Positions 45,908 through 56,409 of a stretch of DNA of 64,000 nucleotides are shown here, piece after piece. Under the pieces are notes generated by a model. The model saw only the letters and a program-made list of their open reading frames with translations, did not search any database and was not told where the DNA came from. Every line of letters begins with the position of its first letter. Position 1 is the first letter of the stretch. Source of the stretch: Haematococcus lacustris (Eukaryota; Chlorophyta; Chlorophyceae; Chlamydomonadales; Haematococcaceae); the NCBI GenBank assembly GCA_030144725.1, contig JASKMD010000020.1:6119620-6183619 (forward strand). The letters run 5' to 3'. The translations under genes and the position numbers were made by a program.

Positions 45908-46805
45908 TTGTTGTTGCTGTAGTTGCCCTCTTGCTACTGCTGCTGCCCTGCAGCTGCTGCTGCCCCGCTACTGCCGCTGCTGCTGCTGTTGTTGCCCCCC
46001 TGCTGCTGCTGCTGCTGCTGCCCTGCTGCTGTTGTTGCTGCTGCCCTGCTGTTGCTGCTTCCGCCCTGCTCCTGTTGCTGCCCAACTGTTGCTACCCTGT
46101 TGTTGCTGCCCGGCTGCTGCTGCTGCTGCTGTTGTTGCCCTCCTGCTGTTGTTGCTGTCCCGCTGCTGCTGCTTCCCTGCTGCTGTTGCTGCTGCCCTGC
46201 TGCTGCTGCCCGGCTGCTGCTGCTGCCCTGCTGCTGCTGCTGCCGCCCTGCTGCTGCTGCTGCCGCCCTGCTGCTGCTGCTGCCGCCCTGCTGCTGCTGC
46301 TGCCGCCCGGCTGCTGCTGCTGCCGCCCGGCTGCTGCTGCTGCCGCCCGGCTGCTGCTGCTGCCGCCCGGCTGCTGCTGCTGCCGCCCGACTGCTGCTGC
46401 TGCCGCTATGCTGCTGCTGCTGCTGCTGCCATGCTGCTGCCACTGCCCGGCTGCTGCTGCTGCTGCTACTACCGCTGTTGCTGGCCTGGCGGCGGTGTCC
46501 CTGGCAGTTGGCCAGGCGTCGATGCCCTTGGCTGCTGGCATGCAAGCAGCCACCCTGCCCACCCTTGGCAGCCCGGGGCTGCTCAACTGGTCGGCAAGGC
46601 AAGCGGGCAGCATGTTGCTGCTCCTCCCGGCTACGGGAAATGGCGGCCTTGGAACCCTTATGCGACACCCAGCCGGCTCGTACCCTTTCCGCTCCCTGGT
46701 CGTGCATCCCCAATGCACCATGGATTGATCCGCAAGCACTTCCACGCCCACGAAGCAGCTGGCAAGGCTGTGAAGATGAAGCTTCTGGCAGCTGCCGCTA
46801 TCTAG
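45128..46805 (+). CDS. Hypothetical spliced gene inside the 2.3-kb insertion
   Basis: An ATG at 45128 opens MPDSTYTVSSSSIGDEDN and ends at a donor in 45281. A second coding block (45365-45504, GSPEFKVAGQPNTAVAAV) joins in phase. A third (about 45585-45771) reads QQTAQVANEDTEQVLDRFL and TIRCKAAPATMIKNKSQLN. After a GCTGCT-rich stretch a final frame gives KWRPWNPYATPS and HGLIRKHFHAHEAAGKA before a stop at 46803-46805. The joins after 45504 do not all keep phase, so the model is partial. No family is recognised. If it is a real spliced gene, its presence in a mobile element suggests either a captured gene or an element-encoded protein. Confidence 0.3.
45874..46472. repeat. GCTGCTGCTGCC-rich imperfect minisatellite
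   Basis: About 600 bp built from CTGCTGCTGCTGCCG(C)CC(T/G)G units of 18-21 bp, with a regular block of eight to nine copies at 46225-46400. It lies inside the 2.3-kb insertion and opens all plus-strand frames. Confidence 0.9.
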
Positions 46806-48169
46806 GGTTACTATAATTACATGGTTCGGGCTGTAGAGCGCTGGCAACTAAAACTCTTACCGGCCGACTTTTGCTGTGCTTGCTGTAATTGTCCGAGTCT
46901 GTTCAACATAACCGTATAAATCAACAATTACGACAAAATAACAATAAATTAAGCTAAGCGAGTCTATATTCCGGGATGTAGCCCAGGAAAGCTCTATCAT
47001 CTTGTGTGGTACAATCTATGACAAAATGTGGCCGAGGGTGAATGTGGCATGGAGCGATCTCATCACAGGGGCCGATTGGCGGCGTTCTGGGTTCATCCCC
47101 GACGGGGTGGACCCTGTGCTACTGTTGGGCGCCCTCATCGCTGGGTTTTTCGCACTGTGCGCGAATTTCAAGCAGAAAATTGCGATGGGCCATCCTGGAC
47201 CCCGACGCCGCGCCCTCCTGGAACGCCATAAAGCGATACGTGCCAAGCTGGTAAGTTGTGGCAATGGCAGTGGCGGATACCTCCATTGTGGCGGAATCCA
47301 CCATTGTGGCGGGAACCCATACCTTAACATCCTCCTCCTCCATCCTACACCCTGCATACTCACTTTCTCAAAATGATGACCTTGCACCTACGGTTCGCCC
47401 TAAGGACCTATGCATACAGTATATACATACGTATATACCATCATTTTAGTCGCCGCATACGCTTCAGGCCAACCCTACAGGTAATGTTGTGTACAGTGAG
47501 GTGCCATTGCTGTCACAGTCGGACTCACTCACTCGGACTCAGCACTCAAACTCACACATCCAGCTCATATAGACTCAGCTCTTAGCACTGTGGCCTGGTG
47601 CAAGAGCTGGTGCAAGGACTGGTGCAAGAGCATTGTGGCCGGAGGCCGCAGCTTGGTCCGTGTGCCCCGTCCGCTGTCGGACGGGCCCGCTGTACTGGTG
47701 CTACAAAAGATACGAGTGAGGTCAGGCTGTTTGTTCAATGGTGCAAAACATAAAGCGGATCATAGCTGGAGGGGGTGACTAGTCCCTACTGTGCCGCCCA
47801 CCATTACAGCGATACAGCGCTGCCACACACAAACCGGGGTTCCTTCACATCCTCGCCAAGCGGCCTGCACCATAAGGAAGCTCGCGCAGCCATGTTTGCC
47901 GGACTTCGGTGGTGTGCGCCACCGACATGTCGTGCATCGCTAACGGATAGCCAAGGACGTAGCTTACCGGTGTAGCTAAGCACGGTCTGCGATTGGGACA
48001 CATCCGGGGTCACATGTGGCTGCCCGCATCGAATGACTCTGATGGCAATTCCAGTCTTACATTGAACGCGCGTTATCGCATTGCAGCAGACGCAGCAAAC
48101 GTTACATCAAATGATGGAGTAGATGGGCTGCAGTTGCATGAAGATTACCAACCCCATGTTGGGAACGCC

Positions 48170-49872
48170 TGAGGTCACCCCGGCCATTGGCCATGCCAAT
48201 CCGTGCCAGGCCTGCGCATCGCACCACGCCCTAGTGGAGGATAGCGAAGGCTATCGCGGTAACTCGCGCGCGCTAAAACTCGCGTTTTAGACTGAAGCCT
48301 TGTCCCAGTACACCGCCCGCCATTCCCGCGGACTGTGAACATGGTCGCTCGCTGCAGCCTGGGGCTCAACGGGGTGCCACCGTACGTGGGTCGCAGGTCG
48401 AAGCGCAAGATTCCCTGGGTTGGGTCGGGACCCCTCATGGCCCGGGCCCTTCCTGACACCTGGCGCGAGACCTGCCTAACCTTCCCTCCAAGCAAGCAGA
48501 GCATATCACTAAGGTGTCAGCAGCACCGTGCGTGGACTTCAATTCGCTACCGTGCACTCTGCTGAAGCCTAGACCCCATCATTTCGGGGCTTCGTTCAAG
48601 TCCTTGAACTTTTCGGTCAGTGGTCCTTTCCGCGTACTTCCACCATTGTCTGATAGCTAAGCGAGTCTATATTCCGGGATGTAGCCCAGGAAAGCTCTAT
48701 CATCTTGTGTGGTACAATCTATGACAAAATGTGGCCGAGGGTGAATGTGGCATGGAGCGATCTCATCACAGGGGCCGATTGGCGGCGTTCTGGGTTCATC
48801 CCCGACGGGGTGGACCCTGTGCTACTGTTGGGCGCCCTCATCGCTGGGTTTTTCGCACTGTGCGCGAATTTCAAGCAGAAAATTGCGATGGGCCATCCTG
48901 GACCCCAACGCCGCGCCCTCCTGGAACGCCATAAAGCGATACGTGCCAAGCTGGTAAGTTGTGGCAATGGCAGTGGCGGATACCTCCATTGTGGCGGAAT
49001 CCACCATTGTGGCGGGAACCCATACCTTAACATCCTCCTCCTCCATCCTACACCCTGCATACTCACTTTCTCAAAATGATGACCTTGCACCTACGGTTCG
49101 CCCTAAGGACCTATGCATACAGTATATATATACGTATATACCATCATTTTAGTCGCCGCATACGCTTCAGGCCAACCCTACAGGTAATGTTGTGTACAGT
49201 GAGGTGCCATTGCTGTCACAGTCGGACTCACTCACTCGGACTCAGCACTCAAACTCACACATCCAGCTCATATAGACTCAGCTCTCAGCACTGTGGCCTG
49301 GTGCAAGAGCTGGTGCAAGGACTGGTGCAAGAGCATTGTGGCCGGAGGCCGCAGCTTGGTCCGTGTGCCCCGTCCGCTGTCGGACGGGCCCGCTGTACTG
49401 GTGCTACAAAAGATACGAGTGAGGTCAGGCTGTTTGTTCAATGGTGCAAAACATGAAGCGGATCATAGCTGGAGGGGGTGACTAGTCCCTACTGTGCCGC
49501 CCACCATTACAGCGATACAGCGCTGCCACACACAAACCGGGGTTCCTTCACATCCTCGCCAAGCGGCCTGCACCATCAGGAAGCTCGCGCAGCCATGTTT
49601 GCCGGACTTCGGTGGTGTGCGCCACCGACATGTCGTGCATCGCTAACGGATAGCCAAGGACGTAGCTTACCGGTGTAGCTAAGCACGGTCTGCGATTGGG
49701 ACACATCCGGGGTCACATGTGGCTGCCCGCATCGAATGACTCCGATGGCAATTCCAGTCTTACATTGAACGCGCGTTATCGCATTGCAGCAGACGCAGCA
49801 AACGTTACATCAAATGATGGAGTAGATGGGCTGCAGTTGCATGAAGATTACCAACCCCATGTTGGGAACGCC
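48170..49872 (+). mobile_element. 1703-bp A/B unit, copy 2
   Basis: Uninterrupted unit nearly identical to copies 1 and 3. Left 890 bp is element A (TIR, then the exon at about 48705-48953 with donor GTAAGT), right 813 bp is an E-family end. The A part stops exactly where the intact element A has the acceptor of its second transposase exon, so no transposase can be made from it. Confidence 0.9.
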
Positions 49873-51575
49873 TGAGGTCACCCCGGCCATTGGCCATGCC
49901 AATCCGTGCCAGGCCTGCGCATCGCACCACGCCCTAGTGGAGGATAGCGAAGGCTATCGCGGTAACTCGCGCGCGCTAAAACTCGCGTTTTAGACTGAAG
50001 CCTTGTCCCAGTACACCGCCCGCCATTCCCGCGGACTGTGAACATGGTCGCTCGCTGCAGCCTGGGGCTCAACGGGGTGCCACCGTACGTGGGTCGCAGG
50101 TCGAAGCGCAAGATTCCCTGGGTTGGGTCGGGACCCCTCATGGCCCGGGCCCTTCCTGACACCTGGCGCGAGACCTGCCTAACCTTCCCTCCAAGCAAGC
50201 AGAGCATATCACTAAGGTGTCAGCAGCACCGTGCGTGGACTTTAATTCGCTACCGTGCACTCTGCTGAAGCCTAGACCCCATCATTTCGGGGCTTCGTTC
50301 AAGTCCTTGAACTTTTCGGTCAGTGGTCCTTTCCGCGTACTTCCACCATTGTCTGATAGCTAAGCGAGTCTATATTCCGGGATGTAGCCCAGGAAAGCTC
50401 TATCATCTTGTGTGGTACAATCTATGACAAAATGTGGCCGAGGGTGAATGTGGCATGGAGCGATCTCATCACAGGGGCCGATTGGCGGCGTTCTGGGTTC
50501 ATCCCCGACGGGGTGGACCCTGTGCTACTGTTGGGCGCCCTCATCGCTGGGTTTTTCGCACTGTGCGCGAATTTCAAGCAGAAAATTGCGATGGGCCATC
50601 CTGGACCCCGACGCCGCGCCCTCCTGGAACGCCATAAAGCGGTACGTGCCAAGCTGGTAAGTTGTGGCAATGGCAGTGGCGGATACCTCCATTGTGGCGG
50701 AATCCACCATTGTGGCGGGAACCCATACCTTAACATCCTCCTCCTCCATCCTACACCCTGCATACTCACTTTCTCAAAATGATGACCTTGCACCTACGGT
50801 TCGCCCTAAGGACCTATGCATACAGTATATACATACGTATATACCATCATTTTAGTCGCCGCATACGCTTCAGGCCAACCCTACAGGTAATGTTGTGTAC
50901 AGTGAGGTGCCATTGCTGTCACAGTCGGACTCACTCACTCGGACTCAGCACTCAAACTCACACATCCAGCTCATATAGACTCAGCTCTCAGCACTGTGGC
51001 CTGGTGCAAGAGCTGGTGCAAGGACTGGTGCAAGAGCATTGTGGCCGGAGGCCGCAGCTTGGTCCGTGTGCCCCGTCCGCTGTCGGACGGGCCCGCTGTA
51101 CTGGTGCTACAAAAGATACGAGTGAGGTCAGGCTGTTTGTTCAATGGTGCAAAACATAAAGCGGATCATAGCTGGAGGGGGTGACTAGTCCCTACTGTGC
51201 CGCCCACCATTACAGCGATACAGCGCTGCCACACACAAACCGGGGTTCCTTCACATCCTCGCCAAGCGGCCTGCACCATCAGGAAGCTCGCGCAGCCATG
51301 TTTGCCGGACTTCGGTGGTGTGCGCCACCGACATGTCGTGCATCGCTAACGGATAGCCAAGGACGTAGCTTACCGGTGTAGCTAAGCACGGTCTGCGATT
51401 GGGACACATCCGGGGTCACATGTGGCTGCCCGCATCGAATGACTCCGATGGCAATTCCAGTCTTACATTGAACGCGCGTTATCGCATTGCAGCAGACGCA
51501 GCAAACGTTACATCAAATGATGGAGTAGATGGGCTGCAGTTGCATGAAGGTTACCAACCCCATGTTGGGAACGCC
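49873..51575 (+). mobile_element. 1703-bp A/B unit, copy 3
   Basis: Identical in structure to copy 2, with a handful of substitutions. Its right end was the insertion point of the 1.43-kb element that follows. Before that insertion it would have abutted the intact element A directly. Confidence 0.9.
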
Positions 51576-51580
51576 TGAGG

Positions 51581-53007
51581 CCCCTATTCCAATGTCGAGG
51601 CGAGGCGAGGCGAGGTGCATGGGGTGCTTTTTCGAGGCGAGGCAGCGAGGCGAGGCGGCGAGGTCTCCATGTCCCACTAACCGCCCTCAACCGCCCTACC
51701 TCGCCCCTCGCGATTCCAATGGCGAGGCGAGGTCGAGATGCCCATGCCACCGAATTTGCGTGCATGGGGCCTCGCCGCCTCGCCAAGCCTGCCTCGCCGC
51801 CAGGCCCAGCGAGGCGAGGCGAGGTCACAGGCGAGGTGTGACTGTTTTCCAGAACTGGCAGCTTGGCGAGTATGGGGGTGGCGAGTGGCTGCGCGATGCT
51901 CAGCATGTCTAGGCTGCAAACGTAGCATCAGCATCGACAAAGCAGCAGCTAGTAGATAAACGAGAAGAAGTCCTGGCCAGGATAGAGGACTGATAACTGC
52001 AATAGAAGACTACGACTGGGCGGCGACTGGGAGGAGATTGGCAACAATCCTGAGGAGACAACGGCAGATGTCCCTCATCCGCAGTTTTAACGCAACCTCA
52101 ACATTGCGGAGCAGCCTTCAGCTTGTGCACCTGCTCAGTTTCATTTTGTCTGCTGTGCTTTGCTTTGCCCGCTTTGCCTGCTTTGCCCGCTTTGCCCGCT
52201 TTGCGGAGAATGTTTAGCTAGTCCCGCTTGCGCATGGCTTGCAGAGGCGTGTACTTGCATTGTCCTACTGACGCGGAGATTAGCTTAGCTTGACTTGCAC
52301 ATCTACACGTGCGCTGCTTGCCACCTTCATCCCCGCCACCACCCGGGAGAATAGCGAACTTGTTGTCACCAAATCTGGAGTTCTGCAGCCAAAACATAAC
52401 CTGCTCCAAGCAGAGTTGCACCACAACCTGCAATAGGCAGAGATCATAGCCTTGCAGAGCACCAGCCTACACCGCGTTGCAACCTTGTAAAAATGCAGCC
52501 AACCCTACACATACAACCTGCTCCTAGCAGAGTCCCAACATAGCCTGCCCAACGCAGAGCATCATTATCAACACACGTCCAACACCTTGCTGACAATTGT
52601 CAACACATGTCCAACACCTTGCTAATGCCCACTCACTTCAGCCTAGCACAGGTGCACAAACACAACTAGCCTACTCAAGAGCTGCTCAGTTTCATTTTGC
52701 CATCGACGGCAGCGGCAACAGCAGCGTGACTATGCGCAAGGCGCGGAGTGGTCGGCGGTCGCGGGCCGCCAAAAGGGGTTCGCTGTTACCGCTGCTGCTG
52801 CTGCTGCTGCTGTTGGGCCGACTGTCATCGGATGAGGAATTCATTGCAATGGGCGCACGCAGAGAAATGAGCGAAGAGGTTGGTCAAAATTTGAACACCT
52901 CGCCTCGCCTCGCCTGTCTAGCCGCATTGGAATCGCAAAATTCAAAAACAACACATGCAGCCACATGGAGCCTCGCCTCGCCTCGCCTCGCCCCATTGGA
53001 ATAGCGC
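51581..53007. mobile_element. 1.43-kb element with 7-bp target duplication CCTGAGG
   Basis: CCTGAGG flanks it at 51574-51580 and 53008-53014, and occurs only once at the corresponding unit junctions. The ends are inverted: CTATTCCAATG followed by GAGGCGAGGCGAGG at the left, and the inverse at the right (CGCCTCGCC ... CATTGGAATAG). Inside are further GAGGC/GCCTC pentamer runs and a (GCT)n stretch. A frame at 52731-53003 reads MRKARSGRRSRAAKRG then a Leu run, but no transposase is recognisable. Probably non-autonomous. Confidence 0.8.
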
Positions 53008-53009
53008 CC

Positions 53010-56000
53010 TGAGGTCACCCCGGCCATTGGCCATGCCAATCCGTGCCAGGCCTGCGCATCGCACCACGCCCTAGTGGAGGATAGCGAAGGCTATCGCGGT
53101 AACTCGCGCGCGCTAAAACTCGCGTTTTAGACTGAAGCCTTGTCCCAGTACACCGCCCGCCATTCCCGCGGACTGTGAACATGGTCGCTCGCTGCAGCCT
53201 GGGGCTCAACGGGGTGCCACCGTACGTGGGTCGCAGGTCGAAGCGCAAGATTCCCTGGGTTGGGTCGGGACCCCTCATGGCCCGGGCCCTTCCTGACACC
53301 TGGCGCGAGACCTGCCTAACCTTCCCTCCAAGCAAGCAGAGCATATCACTAAGGTGTCAGCAGCACCGTGCGTGGACTTTAATTCGCTACCGTGCACTCT
53401 GCTGAAGCCTAGACCCCATCATTTCGGGGCTTCGTTCAAGTCCTTGAACTTTTCGGTCAGTGGTCCTTTCCGCGTACTTCCACCATTGTCTGATAGCTAA
53501 GCGAGTCTATATTCCGGGATGTAGCCCAGGAAAGCTCTATCATCTTGTGTGGTACAATCTATGACAAAATGTGGCCGAGGGTGAATGTGGCATGGAGCGA
53601 TCTCATCACAGGGGCCGATTGGCGGCGTTCTGGGTTCATCCCCGACGGGGTGGACCCTGTGCTACTGTTGGGCGCCCTCATCGCTGGGTTTTTCGCACTG
53701 TGCGCGAATTTCAAGCAGAAAATTGCGATGGGCCATCCTGGACCCCGACGCCGCGCCCTCCTGGAACGCCATAAAGCGATACGTGCCAAGCTGGTAAGTT
53801 GTGGCAATGGCAGTGGCGGATACCTCCATTGTGGCGGAATCCACCATTGTGGCGGGAACCCATACCTTAACATCCTCCTCCTCCATCCTACACCCTGCAG
53901 AGCCCTACCGAGCTGCCAGCCCTTGAAACAGCCCTTGCAACACCACAACAGTCAAGCAGGGGTGCCAGCACATGGGGCCATAAGCGCCCACGCACCTGCC
54001 TTGGCCGGGGCGCCCAGCAGCAGCTGAGCATGGACCAGCAGCAGCTGCAGGGTGCCCAGCACCAGCTGGCTCAGGACCAGCAGCAGCTGCAGGATGCCCA
54101 ACACCAGCTGAGCCTGAATCAGCAGGAGCTGCAGGGTGGCAGGTGTGTGTGTGCAAAACCAGCTGAGCCTGAATCAGCAGGAGCTGCAGGAGAGGCAGGT
54201 GTGTGTGTGCAAAACCTGTTGCAACGTCAAGCTCGTGCTGACAGTTTTGGCACAACATAAAGCCGGCCTTGCACTTGAGTTGCCTGGCCCAGCCCCTGGA
54301 GCAATAGTCCCCTTTCCCGCTGGCCCAGATCTTGGCACCGCAGCCCCCCCACCTCGTGCCCTAGGGGCTGCTGGGGAGGATGGGAGTGGAGACACAGCAC
54401 ACTTGCTAGCTGCTGACTCACCTTTTGTGGACCCCAATGCCGAATTTGAGCACCACCACCCTGACCACCACCTCCCAGTCCCACCTCCTTTCGTTGCTGC
54501 TTCCCCCACCCACTTGAGTGCCACCACTGTTCATGGCCTCTACATGTGTTCTTGTGGCCCTGATGCTCCCCACCAAGCACGTTGCTGTCACCGCACGTGT
54601 TCTGACTGCAAGGACAAGTGCATGAAGCTGAAGCCAGGTGTGGATGGCTCTATCATGCTCTCTGTCAAGCAGTATGCACCTGTCAAGCAGAAGGAGGGGC
54701 CAGCTAGGATTGAGTTGCAACAGTTTAAGCTGAGCCTGCGTGAGGTAGTAGACAAGCTAAACGAGCAGATGCCCTCCTACATTTGGCACCACTTTGTAGC
54801 TCATCATCAGCTAGCTGTGTTCCGCCGGCAGCAGCAGGCTGTGCAGGAGAAGGGTGATCATGGGAGGGTGGTCATTTCATGTGATTGGTCAGAGCGCCTG
54901 ACTGTTGAGCGGCCAACGGAGATTCAGTCTGATCACTGGCACCATCACAATGTGGGCATCTTTGTAGCATGTGCATACTTTAGGAATGACAGAGATGAGT
55001 ACCGGGAGGAGACTGTGTACATATTGACAGATGGGAAGGATCAGTCAGCAGCTGTGACACAGGCAGCTTTGCATCAGGTGCTTGATTATTTACAGGGTGA
55101 GCGGTGCATGGTCATGAAGCAGTTGTGCATGTGGTCAGATGGGTGCGCAGCCCAATTCAAGGGCACACCGGCATTGCAGCTGCACCGGCGCATGGCCATG
55201 AGGTACAAGGTGCCAGTGTGGTGGTCGTATGGGGCCACATCTCATTTCAAGGGCCGCCATGACTCTGAGGGTGGGGTATTCAAGCACAGCATGGCAGCCA
55301 GAGTCTTGGCTGATCACCCAGATCTCAGTGCAGAGTGCAAGGCTCAGCAGTTGGCAGGTGTGCATAATGTAGAGTGTGTGGTGCCAGCTGCACAACTAGC
55401 AGCCAGTGTTGCGCATCAGACTAGGGGGAGCGTGCAGCGGCGGTGGTGTTTGGTGCTGAAGGATGAGGAAGTTGAGAAATGTGCTGAGCTTGACCCTGAT
55501 GCCCACAGGATGCTTCGCACCATCACTGGGTCACGGGCCATGCATGCAATGTTCTTCCCTGCAGATGGGGTTGAGCCCATGTGGTCTGAGACTGCATGTG
55601 CGTGTGTGAGGCACATGGGCAGCAAGCCACAGCAGTGCATGTGTCATGGAGCATCTACCCTGAGCAGCATACCCATGTTTGGACGTGTGACACTGGCAAG
55701 TGACAAGAAGGAAGATGCTGAGTGCTTGAGGCTTCTGCATGCACGGGCACCACACATTGCAAGCGCCCACATGACCTTGAATGTGCATCTGTTGAAGGAG
55801 TATGCACGGGAGTGCTTGGGCTGGAAGGGCAAGAGGTTGACGCAGAAGAAGCCATTGCTTAGGGCTGACATCCTAGAACATCTGAGGTGGGAGCAAGAGA
55901 TGGAGGAGGATCAGTTGGCTGAAGTGGGGGTTGACGAGGCAGATGAAATGTAAGGCCAAGCACTTTCGATTGAAACCAGCAGCACCAACTGAGCCAGAAT

Positions 56001-56409
56001 AGCACGAACTGAGCCGATAAAGCCGATTAAGGCAATGGCCAAAAAATTGACAGTGCCATGCGCCCAACTTGCGTGACTCGGTCTCGTGGTGTAATGACAT
56101 GGCTCGGTAGCATGGCGCACTGCGATGGCCTACTCCGCAGTACTGCGAGGCTGCCTCCATGGTGCGAACTTTGCTACGGACGCCACGGAGCGCCTCGCCA
56201 CCCTGCTCTTGTAGGTGGGTCGCTGCTTGTTTGCGCTATCTCAAGTTTCGACCTGGTGGCGGGCGGTGTACTGGGACAAGGCTTCAGTCTAAAACGCGAG
56301 TTTTAGCGCGCGCGATTTACCGCGATAGCCTTCGCTATCCTCCACTAGGGCGTGGTGCGATGCGCAGGCCTGGCACGGATTGGCATGGCCAATGGCCGGG
56401 GTGACCTCA
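53010..56409 (+). mobile_element. Element A: 3.4-kb DNA transposon with 152-bp TIRs
   Basis: Begins TGAGGTCACCCCGG and ends with its inverse CCGGGGTGACCTCA. The left TIR (53010-53161) and right TIR (about 56258-56409) match over about 152 bp with at least one mismatch. The TIR includes the palindromes GGCCATTGGCC and CTAAAACTCGCGTTTTAG. Between the TIRs is one transposase-like gene. Outside the TIRs both flanks are E-family termini pointing away from A, so A sits at the centre of a mirrored arrangement. This is the only full-length A copy in the window and the probable source of transposase for the short units. Confidence 0.85.
53545..55953 (+). CDS. DDE-like transposase of element A, with a frame-disrupting 55-bp duplication
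   Basis: Exon 1 (about 53545-53793) reads SDLITGADWRRSGFIPDG with one hydrophobic stretch (LLLGALIAGFFALCANF) and ends at GTAAGT. Exon 2 starts at 53901 and encodes Gln-rich heptads (QQLQGAQHQL type). At 54103-54212 a 55-bp segment is duplicated, which shifts the frame. The main part (54136-55953) is open for 605 codons. It carries a Cys-rich knuckle (CSCGPD...CCHRTCSDC) and a probable RNase-H core: VVISCDWSERL (Asp about 250 of this frame), MWSDGCAAQFKG (Asp335) and WWSYGATSHFKGRHDSEGG (Asp376/Glu378), followed by a second Cys cluster. The SDG..QFK / SH.KG..D..GG pattern recurs in eukaryotic transposase-like proteins, but I cannot name the superfamily. It would catalyse cut-and-paste at the TIRs. 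Unless one repeat copy is spliced out, this copy is split. Confidence 0.6.

Larger units (their letters stand above)
44650..46951 (+). mobile_element. 2.3-kb insertion with 18-bp target-site duplication
   Basis: agctaagcgagtctatat occurs at both sides (44632-44649 and 46952-46969) but only once in the other units, which proves insertion. The right end is A-rich (acgacaaaataacaataaat). Long variable duplications with an A-rich 3' end suggest insertion by a non-LTR retrotransposon machinery. The ends are also weakly inverted (TATTGTATAATGTCG against the inverse of CGACAAAATAACAATA), so a DNA element is not excluded. The 5' part has a hairpin (GTAAACGTC ... GACGTTTAC at about 44717-44748) and three (T/C)GTAAATGT(G/C)TGCA(C/A)TTT-like repeats at 44938-45040. 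Confidence 0.75.
44150..48169 (+). mobile_element. 1703-bp A/B unit, copy 1, interrupted by a 2.3-kb insertion
   Basis: It starts GGTCACCCCGG (the left end of element A) and, apart from the insertion at 44650-46951, is colinear with the two following units. The first 890 bp equal the left part of the 3.4-kb element A, including its TIR and the exon encoding SDLITGADWRRSGFIPDG. The last 813 bp equal one end of family E and finish GTTGGGAACGCC. Units 2 and 3 follow head to tail without any intervening base. Confidence 0.85.
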
